DNA of 64,000 bases from Turbatrix aceti (Eukaryota; Nematoda; Chromadorea; Rhabditida; Panagrolaimidae), in assembly GCA_963969345.1 (NCBI GenBank), contig OZ017766.1:10664001-10728000 (forward strand). Reading direction: 5' to 3'. Each line of letters begins with the position of its first letter. The first letter of the stretch is position 1. The notes below the pieces were generated by a model, which saw only the letters and a list, made by a program, of their open reading frames with translations, did no database searches and was not told where the DNA came from. Shown here piece after piece: positions 12,257-22,655 of the stretch. Position numbers and translations under genes: made by a program.

Positions 12257-13856
12257 AGAGGTACAAAAGTTGACAAAGTTGGACACTTAAATCCTCGAAG
12301 CAAACAGACACGTAGCACGCAGGCTGGCGGGGTGGGTGCACAGTCTTCAAACTTGCATTTTTCCAAATCTTTTTCCTCTGCCTTCAACGTTTCAATTTTT
12401 TGTATGCACTTTCCAGAAAAAAAGTGGGCGTGGTTTGGTTGTCTAACTAATCTAAGGAAGCTTCTGAACTGAACTGAACAACTTTCATCCACCCTAAAAA
12501 AATTTTGAATTTAGATAGATAAAATGCAATCTGAATAAATAATACAATCCTTTTTTTGTTCGAATTCCTCGCTAATGGCTTCTTTTTTTTGTTCCTAATC
12601 GAACGCGCAAAAAAATCTAAATGATAAAAGAAAAAAATCCATTTCCGTCATTTTTGTGATTGACAGGAAAAATGAAAGAAAAAAAAAGATAATCAGTCAG
12701 ATTACTCATGTCTTCAGAGATAACTTTTTTGTGCTCAAGTGTCAAACATCAGAAGAAAAGAAGAAAAAAAAAGTTTGCAGTTATGTACGTATTTAAAAAC
12801 AATTTTTTGGGCGTTTTTGCAATCAATTTCATTTATTCATTCATTTCCGCAGCCGCCAGGTGACACACCCGTTAGTTGTTGTTAGTGTCATTCATCTCGG
12901 TAACAACAACAAACATGGAAAGTGAAAAAAAAAAATAGTATGAATCGGGTTTTGGGGACGCGGATGGATGGGTGGATGGAAGAGAGGTGACTAATAAGAC
13001 TGCGCGGCGACGATGACGGTCCCGGAAGAAAGGCGGCATGGGAAAAAACTTCAAAAAAAGGAATGAGTAAGTTTACGATAAGTATTTATTTTACCAACCG
13101 GGGAAGCCCCAGAGAAAATGACCATTTTCAAAAAAAAATGACTGAAGGGATAAACAATTTTTTTCCACTCAATCGAATATATCCGGATGAATTCATGTGT
13201 GAGACACAATAAAAAAATTTTAATTTTTTTTCTCACAGTTAATTACCCTTCAAGCGCTCTCGGTTAAGGGGGGTGATAAGTTGTTGTGGGAACGAACACC
13301 CTTCTTCCCCAAGGGTGTTTATGATGATTAATCAAGGGGGTGCAAAGGGTTTTTGAATCACCAAAAGTTCGTCCACCTAAAAGTTACCACAACCCCCTCG
13401 CAAAATCCAGAAAATCAACCCACAATGCAACCGAAAAAAAAATAGTATGGTACATATTTAATATAAAAATCAACACAGACGCTTTTGAAAAGGATTATGG
13501 AGATTATGCTTTACCGGAATCAAACTTGAAGTTGGGGGAGAAGAACGAACGATGCACAAGAGAAAGAGAAAAAAAAGAAGAAGCAGTAGTAGTCGTACTT
13601 TTTAGCCTGCTAACCCACCCACCTTTCCCAACAACCGAGGAAAATCGCGTCACAGCAGAGGCCGAGCCGGCAAACCTTTGTTATAAGGTTTTCATCGACG
13701 ACTAAAACATGTCCAAACAACATTTTTGTAAGCGATTATCGCTGGCTGGCTGGAAAAAAAAAGTTGGTGCTTGTCTGCCTGCTGCATCGTGTGGTGTTAT
13801 TCAACTGTCGCAGTAGTAGTAGTACAGGCAAACAGGACAGTTTTTCTTGTCCTTGT

Positions 13857-13915
13857 CCGTGAACGTGAGCGTGAACGTGAACGTGAACGTGAACGCGAAC
13901 GCGAACACGAACAAA
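13857..13915 (+). repeat. GTGAAC hexanucleotide minisatellite
   Basis: About nine head-to-tail copies of gtgaac with occasional a-to-g changes. Confidence 0.85.
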
Positions 13916-15723
13916 TGTGAACGTCAAAATCACACCACGGCGCCTTTGTATGGATCGAAAATTGTACATCGAAGTGACAACAATAATTTTCATGCATGCT
14001 ACTATGCTGAATCATGCCAAAAAAAACTTTTTGTATCAGATTTATCAAATTTTCTTTTTTCACAGAAAATTGAAAAATGGAGAAAACATGAAAAACGCTC
14101 ATGAATTATTTTTCTTGGAACTATCTAGAAACAATAATTTTTTTTTTGCTAGCCTGCAAATAACCTGAAAAGTGCAAAACTTCTTCGGGGTAATCGGATT
14201 TGATCGCAATCGCTTGCGCGCGCGGGCGCGGGCGCAGGTGCGACGTAAGCAAGCAGCTACTAAATATTTACTAGTAAGCAAGTTAGTACGACCCAAAATT
14301 GCGTCCTGGAAACCGGGGATACACAGTTTTGCAACAACTTTGCACCTCTGAGAAAATTCGCAATAATAAGACAGAATAAGACGCATTAGGCCGAAAAAAA
14401 ACGTAGATTTTACCGCATTATGCGAGATAATGCTTCATAAAACTGATAAGCAGATAATGGAACAACAGAGAAAAAAAATGTGGGTACCTGCAAAGATAGA
14501 AGACCAACTTGACAGCAACAACGCCTACGTTCTAAAATTTTGATGACAGAATTGACAAAAAAAAACTGATCAGTCGACAACCGATTGCTAAATACAATTC
14601 ATTGGCACAATTTTTTTATGTTGAAAAACAAACATTTTGATCAAAAAAGTTTCTGATTAAAAAAGTTAAAAACAAAATATAAAAAAAAAAAAAATATGAA
14701 CCTCATAATTTACACTTTTCTACAAAATTAGGTTTTTTTAGATAATGTGATGTGAATTTTTTTTTTAAATTGATTTTACGAACCTAAAATTTGTAAAACA
14801 CGGCAACTTTTTTTAAAAAGATAAATTTTCCGAATGGATAAAATTAACACAAAGTAGTGTAAAATAAGGATTTGTCAAAATTGATCAAAAACAACGAGAA
14901 AAAACAAATTTGTCATGTTTCCGTTTTTCATTCTGGGAAACAAAATTTTGCACAGATGTTAAGAAAATTATTTCTTGTTAGTTTGGGTTCATAAGCGAGT
15001 ACAGCCAAAAATGTTTGCATTCATTTGATTTTTTGAAAATATATGTCAAGTCAAAGTCTTTGTTGGCAAATAAAAAAATCTAATATATTTATTTGTCCGT
15101 TTTTTTGCAGCGACTGACCTTTTGCTGAAATTTAAGAGCAACTCGATATTTAATTTTGAATCACGATCATTTTTTTTTTCTGATAAAAATTTTTTTCATG
15201 CATGCATTTATTTTTTTCTTTCAAAAACTTTTTTCATCCAAAATTTTTTTTTGCGTACATTTTTTTCCAGTTTATAATTATTTCCAAAAACTCTGGAAAA
15301 ATATTTTTCAAAAGTTATAAGAAGCGACTTTTTCAAATGTACTACAAGAAACGGACACCCCTTCGAGGATTTCTTCGTCTGGTGCACGCGCTTGGTTCTC
15401 TCACACCTCCATCGCCGACCTAGCTGACGACGGTGGATCTGTCAAGGCGGAGTGCGAATTTGCCTTGCCTTGCGCGGCGATGAACTCGGAGGGCATCGAG
15501 GGCGGATCTGACCTACATAAATAGTCGACGAAGCTCTGTTTTCAAAAACTTTTTTGTTTGTTATGCAATTAATAAATTACCGGTCTACAGAAGTCAACCA
15601 CAAAAGTTTTTTGTGTATGTATGTTATAAGTTGTATGTAAATATAGCACCCATATATATATATATATATATATTATTATGCGCACCAATATATATGTATG
15701 TTATAGTATAATATATAATGTTA

Positions 15724-15755
15724 TGCAAATAGCCGGATAGATCCGGCTATTTGCA
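15724..15755. repeat. Perfect 32-bp palindrome in the array unit (old form)
   Basis: Two 15-base arms beginning tgcaaatagccggat around a 2-base centre. The solitary copy at 60554-60585 is the same. Internal units carry a variant with a mismatched arm and a 5-base centre (gtccc). Confidence 0.85.
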
Positions 15756-16215
15756 CATGTGAACATTAGTTAATGCATCTGATGATGACGATGAAAATAA
15801 TATGTATTATGTGCTTGCCGTCAGTTTTCAATCGAAAATGCGGTCATTTATGCTTTGTGATTTGCTCGTGAATCTTTTGGGTAAGTGAAATTTTTTATTA
15901 CATTTTTTTTCTTTAATCATGCATCTTTTTTTTAGTTTGGCATCTTTCATCGACGTCGGCAACTCTGAGACTCACATGGCTGCCCAACAGTTTGTTGATA
16001 AATTTGTCTTTTGCATTTCTCTTCGGTCGTTAATGCTGCTTATTTGCAATATGTATGTTTAAAATATTATGTATGTATAATGTTTTCAAATTTTGTTGAT
16101 CTAAATAAAAAAATTCCTGACTGTTATTGTGAATCAACATCGCGCGGGGCAAAAAATGTTACCAGTTTTTGTCTTATCTTTCAACTTTTGCGCCAGAGTC
16201 ATTGGTGTCGACCAA

Positions 16216-16563
16216 GGCATAAAATCCGGCCGGCCGGCTGCGGGCCGGCCGAAAAAGCCGGGAAAAGCCCGAAAAATATTCGAAAGTTGATTTTTTTCGA
16301 AAAAAGTATGATTTTTGTGCTTCATTCGTGTTTTTTTTACTTTTTACCACAGGGGAATTTATTATTATGCATTTTTCCATATTATTAGGTTGTTTCTAAA
16401 AAAAATTTTTTTCTAAATTTGGTCAAATTTTGCGAAAATAACCCTAAAATAAAGCACGAAAATTTTTTTCAAAAAATAAGCCGCGGCCGGCCCGGCTTCG
16501 GCCTGAAAATTTAGGCCGGCCGCAAGCCGGCCGGCGGCCTGATTTTTAGGGAGGTTTTATGCC
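16216..16563. mobile_element. MITE-like inverted-repeat element, R1 copy 1
   Basis: 348 bp, ends ggcataaaa and ttttatgcc, GC-rich ggccggcc words just inside both ends, AT-rich middle, no coding sequence. It is flanked by identical 14-bp ttggtgtcgaccaa at 16202-16215 and 16564-16577. The homologous site at about 59,461 has this word once (one base different) and no insert, so the element is a true insertion. Confidence 0.9.
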
Positions 16564-17243
16564 TTGGTGTCGACCAAACTTTTAAACACCGACTTCGACT
16601 CCGGAGTTGGAGTCGAAAGGAGTCGACTCCAAAGTCGATAGGAATCGGAGTTGGCGTTACTGTGGTCGGATGATACGTCTGAAGTTTGCACGTACAGTTT
16701 GGTACTACACGAACTCTTCAAAAACTATAAACCGAAAAAACTGATCACTACAATTTGTTCAATTTGTTCCTGTTCCGTTTTATATACTTTGGATACTAAT
16801 ACGTGTTTTTTCGAGCATAATAATAAGATTGACGTTATTTTCTTATCATTATTGTGTTTTGATACAGAATGTGCCCTACAGATAACCCGGAACTTTTAAA
16901 TAAACTAATTTGCGGTTTTATGTGATATTTATACTAAAAATTGATCTTTTTTGCTCTGCTCCGGAGCTCTGATTAGGTGAAACAAACAGAAGAACGATTT
17001 TGCGACAACCAATGTTTTGTGTCCGTTGTGAGATACCGTTGGGTTTCAAGGTTCCATCAGCCACGCAGTGGTTTTTGGTTTTTGAGCAGATAAATGAGTG
17101 GACAACAGTTTTCTGATCAAATAAAACAAAAAACTGACTGAGATACCATTGGTATGGTTTAAATTCGGGATACCAGATTTTTCTGATGCCGGATTCTGAT
17201 ATTGAGCAATTCTTCCCCATTATGAATAACAACGTGTATTTTT

Positions 17244-17279
17244 AGCTTTTCAGAAATTGAGTTGTATTTCTGAAAAGCT
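17244..17279. repeat. 14-bp perfect hairpin in R1 units
   Basis: agcttttcagaaat pairs with atttctgaaaagct around an 8-base loop. It recurs in every R1 unit (for example about 24,568, 30,001, 39,639 and 46,766) and lies close to the LTR element's insertion site. Confidence 0.8.
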
Positions 17280-18832
17280 AACAAATTGGAAGAATTTTAG
17301 TAAATTTTGCTTCAATTTTACCCTTTGGTAAAAAAGCGGGCCGGGCCGGACCGACAAAAATTCGGCCCGTTGACACCCTTGGTTTCAAGGTTCCATCAGC
17401 CACGCAGTAATTTTTGGTTTTTGAGCAGATAAATGAGCGGACAACAGTTTTCTGATCAAATAAAACAAAAAACTGAATCTTCTGATTCAAAGATACAGGA
17501 ATAATTACGAAAAAAAGTTTTTGATTAACAAATTAGTGCTGTTTGATACAAAAAAAATCATAATTTTTTGACATAAAAAAACGGCCAAATCCGACATTGC
17601 ATTTTGAATCATGATCAGTTATTTTTTCTGATTAAAATTTTCTATAAACTTTTTTTTCTACAATTTTTTTTATTATTTATTTTCCAAAAACTCTGAAAAA
17701 ATATTTTTCAAAAGTCAAAAGAATGTACATGCAACTTTTTCAAATGTACTACAAGAAGCGGACACCCCTTCGAGGATTTCTTCGTCTGGTGCACGCGCTT
17801 GGTTCTCTCACACCTCCATCGCCCTCCTAGCCGACGACGGTGGATCTGTCATGGCGGAGTGCGAATTTGCCTTGCCTTGCGCGGCGATGAACTCGGAGGG
17901 CATCGAGGGCGGATCTGACCTACATAAATAGTCGATGAAGCTCTGTTTTCAAAAACTTTTTTGTTTGTTATCCAGTTAATAAATTACCGGTCTACAGAAG
18001 TCAACCACAAAAGTTTTTTGTGTATGTATGTTATAAGTTGTATGTAAATATAGCACCCATATATATATATATATATATTATTATGCGCACCAATATATAT
18101 GTATGTTATAGTATAATATATAATGTTATGCAAATAGACGGATAGTCCCTATCCGGCTATTTGCACATGTGAACATTAGTTAATGCATCTGATGATGACG
18201 ATGAAAATAATATGTATTATGTGCTTGCCGTCAGTTTTCAATCGAAAATGCGGTCATTTATGCTTTGTGATTTGCTCGTGAATCTTTTGGGTAAGTGAAA
18301 TTTTTTATTACATTTTTTTTCTTTAATCATGCACTTTTTTTCAGTTTCGGCATCTTTCATCTACGTCGTCAACGCTGCGACTCACATGGCTGCCCAACAG
18401 TTTGTTGATAAATTTGTCTTTTGCTTTTCTCTTCGGTCGTTAATGCTGCTTATTTGCAATATGTATGTTTACAATATTATGTATGTATAATGTTTTCAAT
18501 TTTGTTGATCTAAATAAAAAAATTCCTGACTGTTATTGTGAATGAACTTCGCGCGGGGCAAAAACATAATCGATGTTATTGGACAAAAGAATGGCAAATG
18601 ACCTGACAAACACATGTGTTTTCCTCTTTTTCTCCTGTTTGTCAAGGATGCCTGTGAGCACGGCAGCGTTCAAAAAATGCCAAAGGAATTCCAAACAAAA
18701 TCAGAAAATACGATAGGGTATTCAGATTTTTCAAAAAAAAACAACTGCATGTATTAAGTGTTGAATTTTTTTGTCATAAAATAGGCTGTAGCATCCGTAT
18801 ATCGCTTGATGGACTGGACCCTACGGCACTTA

Positions 18833-19032
18833 NNNNNNNNNNNNNNNNNNNNNNNNNNNNNNNNNNNNNNNNNNNNNNNNNNNNNNNNNNNNNNNNNNNN
18901 NNNNNNNNNNNNNNNNNNNNNNNNNNNNNNNNNNNNNNNNNNNNNNNNNNNNNNNNNNNNNNNNNNNNNNNNNNNNNNNNNNNNNNNNNNNNNNNNNNNN
19001 NNNNNNNNNNNNNNNNNNNNNNNNNNNNNNNN
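18833..19032. other. Assembly gap, 200 N
   Basis: Fixed-length run of N. The bases on each side (cggcactta, then the tttattta tail) join in exactly the order seen without a gap in the other R2 units, so the gap appears to hold no real sequence. Confidence 0.97.
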
Positions 19033-19686
19033 TTTATTTATTTATTTTATTTATTTCACCATTACTCAGTGGTTAGTTATCATTAGACCAGATGTTAGGA
19101 GGCACAAATGATGTCCACGTAGGTGTAAATGTCTCGATTCGTTTTGGTCGCGATTTCTTCTTCCCATCGTTGCTGTGGTCTGGTTTTCGTCTTGTTGAAC
19201 ACCGAGTTGAGCGAATCGACCCAGCGTAAAGTGGAGGGAGAGCTCGAAATCGTCCTCGATGTCCTTCAGGAGAAGTCCGGAGGAGATAGGTCGCTGATCC
19301 CGCCATTTCTGTACCATCCACTGCGTCTTCTTGACGTTGACTTCCAGTCCGACGTCCTTGCAGATGATGGCCATATCCGACAGCATTTCCTGAAGTTCTT
19401 CGCCAGTGTGGGAGAAAAGAACGACGTCGTCAACGTTTTGCGAATGGCCTCTTCAAAATCCGTCAGCAGTGAGCGTGCGTTGATGGTAGCGACGCTGAGC
19501 CGGAATCTAGACATTTTTTTTTTTTAGCCTACGTTTGACAGGGTGGCCAGCCCGGGTGTCAAACGGCGCTTTCAATTCTCACACTTGCGCTGCTTCCCGA
19601 ATGCGATCGCGAGCGCAAGCTGCTGTCGCGGACAGGAGAGGCGGAATAAATCCGACCGTCCGCTAGGCGTGCAAGAATGAAGACTG
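19033..19686 (-). mobile_element. Non-LTR retrotransposon deletion derivative, copy 1
   Basis: Minus-strand element with a GC-rich 5' leader, an A-run and then a start codon. The first residues (MSRFRLSVATINARSLL) resemble the start of a LINE endonuclease domain. Without the rest of that domain, the sequence jumps in another frame into a reverse transcriptase piece (VDDVVLFSHTGEELQEML, then GLEVNVKKTQ), where VDDVVLFS sits at the usual FADD/YADD catalytic box. It ends in a (TTTA)-type tail, as RTE-like and other non-LTR elements often do. The left target duplication is partly hidden by the gap; the right one is at 19687-19700. No intact protein is encoded. Confidence 0.85.
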
Positions 19687-20063
19687 CCTACGGCACTTAT
19701 CCTATCCTTTTTACCGTTTTTTTTCTGCTTTCATTCCGTTTTTTTCTGCGTTCAATCATGCCTTTATTGTTTTTTAAATTCATTCCTTTATTTTTTTTCT
19801 TGGACAACCACATCACAGCAAGTGGGAAAGACAATAATAAATTTTTTGAGCATAACAACAAAAAATTATGTAACAGTCTTGACTTAATTCAAATTAAAAA
19901 AATATATTTTTAAACAACATTAAAAAAATTAAAATTGTTTTGTATTTATTTAAGCATAAAAATAGACAAAAAAAGCAGAGAAACCGGTATTGTGCATTTT
20001 GGTGGAAAAAAACTGCGTTAGGTAATTTTATATGTAAATATTTAATTTTGTTGAATTTTTGGT

Positions 20064-20230
20064 AATTGCAAATTCAAAAAAATGGCAAGCATGTTTTATA
20101 AAAAATGCCCTGCGCATGATCACAAAATAATATGTAAATTTTTACAAAAATAAAAGATCTCAGTCAGCAGCCCCAAAAATACCTGTCTACATTGTGAACA
20201 TCAAAATGTACCCAACGAGGGGGAGGTAGG
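20064..20230 (-). pseudogene. Captured 3' end of the glycosyltransferase gene, copy 1
   Basis: On the minus strand this segment reads the last residues YLPLVGYILMFTM and stop of the gene at 61,773-63,972, followed by its 3' untranslated sequence. It matches 61,659-61,816 apart from an insertion of about 9 bp and a few substitutions. No splice site, promoter or upstream exon accompanies it, so it cannot make the protein. Confidence 0.85.
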
Positions 20231-20804
20231 TATTATTATTTATTTTTCAAAAACTTTGGAAAAAATATTTTTCAAAAGTTATAAGAAGCGACTTTTTCAA
20301 ATGTACTACAAGAAGCGGACACCCCTTCGAGGATTTCTTCGTCTGGTGCACGCGCTTGGTTCTCTCACACCTCCATCGCCCTCCTAGCCGACGACGGTGG
20401 ATCTGTCATGGCGGAGTGCGAATTTGCCTTGCCTTGCGCGGCGATGAACTCGGAGGGCATCGAGGGCGGATCTGACCTACATAAATAGTCGATGAAGCTC
20501 TGTTTTCAAAAACTTTTTTGTTTGTTATCCAGTTAATAAATTACCGGTCTACAGAAGTCAACCACAAAAGTTTTTTGTGTATGTATGTTATAAGTTGTAT
20601 GTAAATATAGCACCCATATATATATATATATATATTATTATGCGCACCAATATATATGTATGTTATAGTATAATATATAATGTTATGCAAATAGACGGAT
20701 AGTCCCTATCCGGCTATTTGCACATGTGAACATTAGTTAATGCATCTGATGATGACGATGAAAATAATATGTATTATGTGCTTGCCGTCAGTTTTCAATC
20801 GAAA

Positions 20805-21047
20805 ATGCGGTCATTTATGCTTTGTGATTTGCTCGTGAATCTTTTGGGTAAGTGAAATTTTTTATTACATTTTTTTTCTTTAATCATGCACTTTTTTTCA
20901 GTTTCGGCATCTTTCATCTACGTCGTCAACGCTGCGACTCACATGGCTGCCCAACAGTTTGTTGATAAATTTGTCTTTTGCTTTTCTCTTCGGTCGTTAA
21001 TGCTGCTTATTTGCAATATGTATGTTTACAATATTATGTATGTATAA
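20805..21047 (+). other. Possible spliced 62-codon reading frame in R2 units (reference copy)
   Basis: ATG at 20805, donor gtaagt at 20848, acceptor ttttttcag ending at 20901, stop at 21045-21047. The 54-nt intron is the size of introns in the real genes here. Joined, the product starts MRSFMLCDLLVNLLV and continues through a hydrophobic stretch to VVNAATHMAAQQF, which looks like a signal peptide with an Ala-X-Ala type end, then more hydrophobic residues. R2 copies keep the frame. R1 copies have a changed, shifted exon 2, and the old copy near 53,250 has a stop at codon 3. An AATAAA-like word follows about 40 bases later. Coding is unproven. Confidence 0.25.
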
Positions 21048-21390
21048 TGTTTTCAATTTTGTTGATCTAAATAAAAAAATTCCTGACTGTTATTGTGAAT
21101 GAACTTCGCGCGGGGCAAAAACATAATCGATGTTATTGGACAAAAGAATGGCAAATGACCTGACAAACACATGTGTTTTCCTCTTTTTCTCCTGTTTGTC
21201 AAGGATGCCTGTGAGCACGGCAGCGTTCAAAAAATGCCAAAGGAATTCCAAACAAAATCAGAAAATACGATAGAGTATTCAGATTTTTCAAAAAAAAACA
21301 ACTGCATGTATTAAGTGTTGAATTTTTTTGTCATAAAATAGGCTGTAGCATCCGTATATCGCTTGATGGACTGGACCCTACGGCACTTAT

Positions 21391-22043
21391 TTATTTATTT
21401 ATTTTATTTATTTCACCATTACTCAGTGGTTAGTTATCATTAGACCAGATGTTAGGAGGCACAAATGATGTCCACGTAGGTGTAAATGTCTCGATTCGTT
21501 TTGGTCGCGATTTCTTCTTCCCATCGTTGCTGTGGTCTGGTTTTCGTCTTGTTGAACACCGAGTTGAGCGAATCGACCCAGCGTAAAGTGGAGGGAGAGC
21601 TCGAAATCGTCCTCGATGTCCTTCAGGAGAAGTCCGGAGGAGATAGGTCGCTGATCCCGCCATTTCTGTACCATCCACTGCGTCTTCTTGACGTTGACTT
21701 CCAGTCCGACGTCCTTGCAGATGATGGCCATATCCGACAGCATTTCCTGAAGTTCTTCGCCAGTGTGGGAGAAAAGAACGACGTCGTCAACGTTTTGCGA
21801 ATGGCCTCTTCAAAATCCGTCAGCAGTGAGCGTGCGTTGATGGTAGCGACGCTGAGCCGGAATCTAGACATTTTTTTTTTTTAGCCTACGTTTGACAGGG
21901 TGGCCAGCCCGGGTGTCAAACGGCGCTTTCAATTCTCACACTTGCGCTGCTTTCCGAATGCGATCGCGAGCGCAAGCTGCTGTCGCGGACAGGAGAGGCG
22001 GAATAAATCCGACCGTCCGCTAGGCGTGCAAGAATGAAGACTG
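21391..22043 (-). mobile_element. Non-LTR derivative, copy 2
   Basis: 653 bp, flanked by the 14-bp duplication cctacggcacttat at 21377-21390 and 22044-22057. The uninterrupted site exists at 61282-61295, which proves insertion by target-primed integration. Confidence 0.9.
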
Positions 22044-22420
22044 CCTACGGCACTTATCCTATCCTTTTTACCGTTTTTTTTCTGCTTTCATTCCGTTTTT
22101 TTCTGCGTTCAATCATGCCTTTATTGTTTTTTAAATTCATTCCTTTATTTTTTTTCTTGGACAACCACATCACAGCAAGTGGGAAAGACAATAATAAATT
22201 TTTTGAGCATAACAACAAAAAATTATGTAACAGTCTTGACTTAATTCAAATTAAAAAAATATATTTTTAAACAACATTAAAAAAATTAAAATTGTTTTGT
22301 ATTTATTTAAGCATAAAAATAGACAAAAAAAGCAGAGAAACCGGTATTGTGCATTTTGGTGGAAAAAAACTGCGTTAGGTAATTTTATATGTAAATATTT
22401 AATTTTGTTGAATTTTTGGT

Positions 22421-22587
22421 AATTGCAAATTCAAAAAAATGGCAAGCATGTTTTATAAAAAATGCCCTGCGCATGATCACAAAATAATATGTAAATTTTT
22501 ACAAAAATAAAAGATCTCAGTCAGCAGCCCCAAAAATACCTGTCTACATTGTGAACATCAAAATGTACCCAACGAGGGGGAGGTAGG
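22421..22587 (-). pseudogene. Captured glycosyltransferase 3' end, copy 2
   Basis: Same segment in unit 3. Confidence 0.85.
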
Positions 22588-22655
22588 TATTATTATTTAT
22601 TTTTCAAAAACTTTGGAAAAAATATTTTTCAAAAGTTATAAGAAGCGACTTTTTC

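Larger units (their letters stand above)
6751..15150. other. Gene-poor intergenic region
   Basis: About 8.4 kb without a gene I can support. Reading frames up to about 160 codons exist (for example near 9,865-10,254, 12,004-12,492 and 13,340-13,705), but they overlap one another on both strands, lie on simple-sequence DNA and show no recognisable domain or splice structure. The region holds short simple repeats and palindromes listed separately. A 27-bp GC-rich island near 7,091 could encode Gly-X-Y on the plus strand but stands alone. Confidence 0.55.
15335..17741. repeat. Array unit 1, type R1 (diverged edge copy)
   Basis: 2,407 bp. Core, AT microsatellite, palindrome, spliced-looking segment, inverted-repeat element, a (gactcc)-rich block, a duplicated segment of about 100 bp and an AT-rich segment leading to the next core. 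It differs from internal R1 copies at several core positions and shares some of these variants (ttatgcaattaataaa, the perfect palindrome) with the solitary copy at 60 kb. Confidence 0.9.
17742..20298. repeat. Array unit 2, type R2, containing the assembly gap
   Basis: 2,557 bp as assembled, 2,357 bp without the 200 Ns, exactly the R2 period. Carries the non-LTR derivative and the captured gene end. Confidence 0.9.
20299..22655. repeat. Array unit 3, type R2
   Basis: 2,357 bp, complete R2 unit; a good reference copy for the family. Confidence 0.9.

Noticed and set aside
12004..12492. 162-codon minus-strand frame
   Set aside because: Lies on TCG/CGA triplet repeats, overlaps frames on both strands, low-complexity composition.
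13340..13705. 121-codon plus-strand frame
   Set aside because: No recognisable domain, no splice context, includes a purine-rich simple stretch.
15724..15775. Helitron 3' end (hairpin followed by CTRR)
   Set aside because: A strong hairpin exists, but no CTRR end follows at the usual distance on either strand and no TC start or Rep/helicase sequence is present.
15779..15802. Hammerhead ribozyme core: ctgatga followed by gaaa in each array unit
   Set aside because: The seven bases between ctgatga and gaaa cannot form stem II (the closing bases do not pair), and no matching stems I/III with a cleavage triplet were found.
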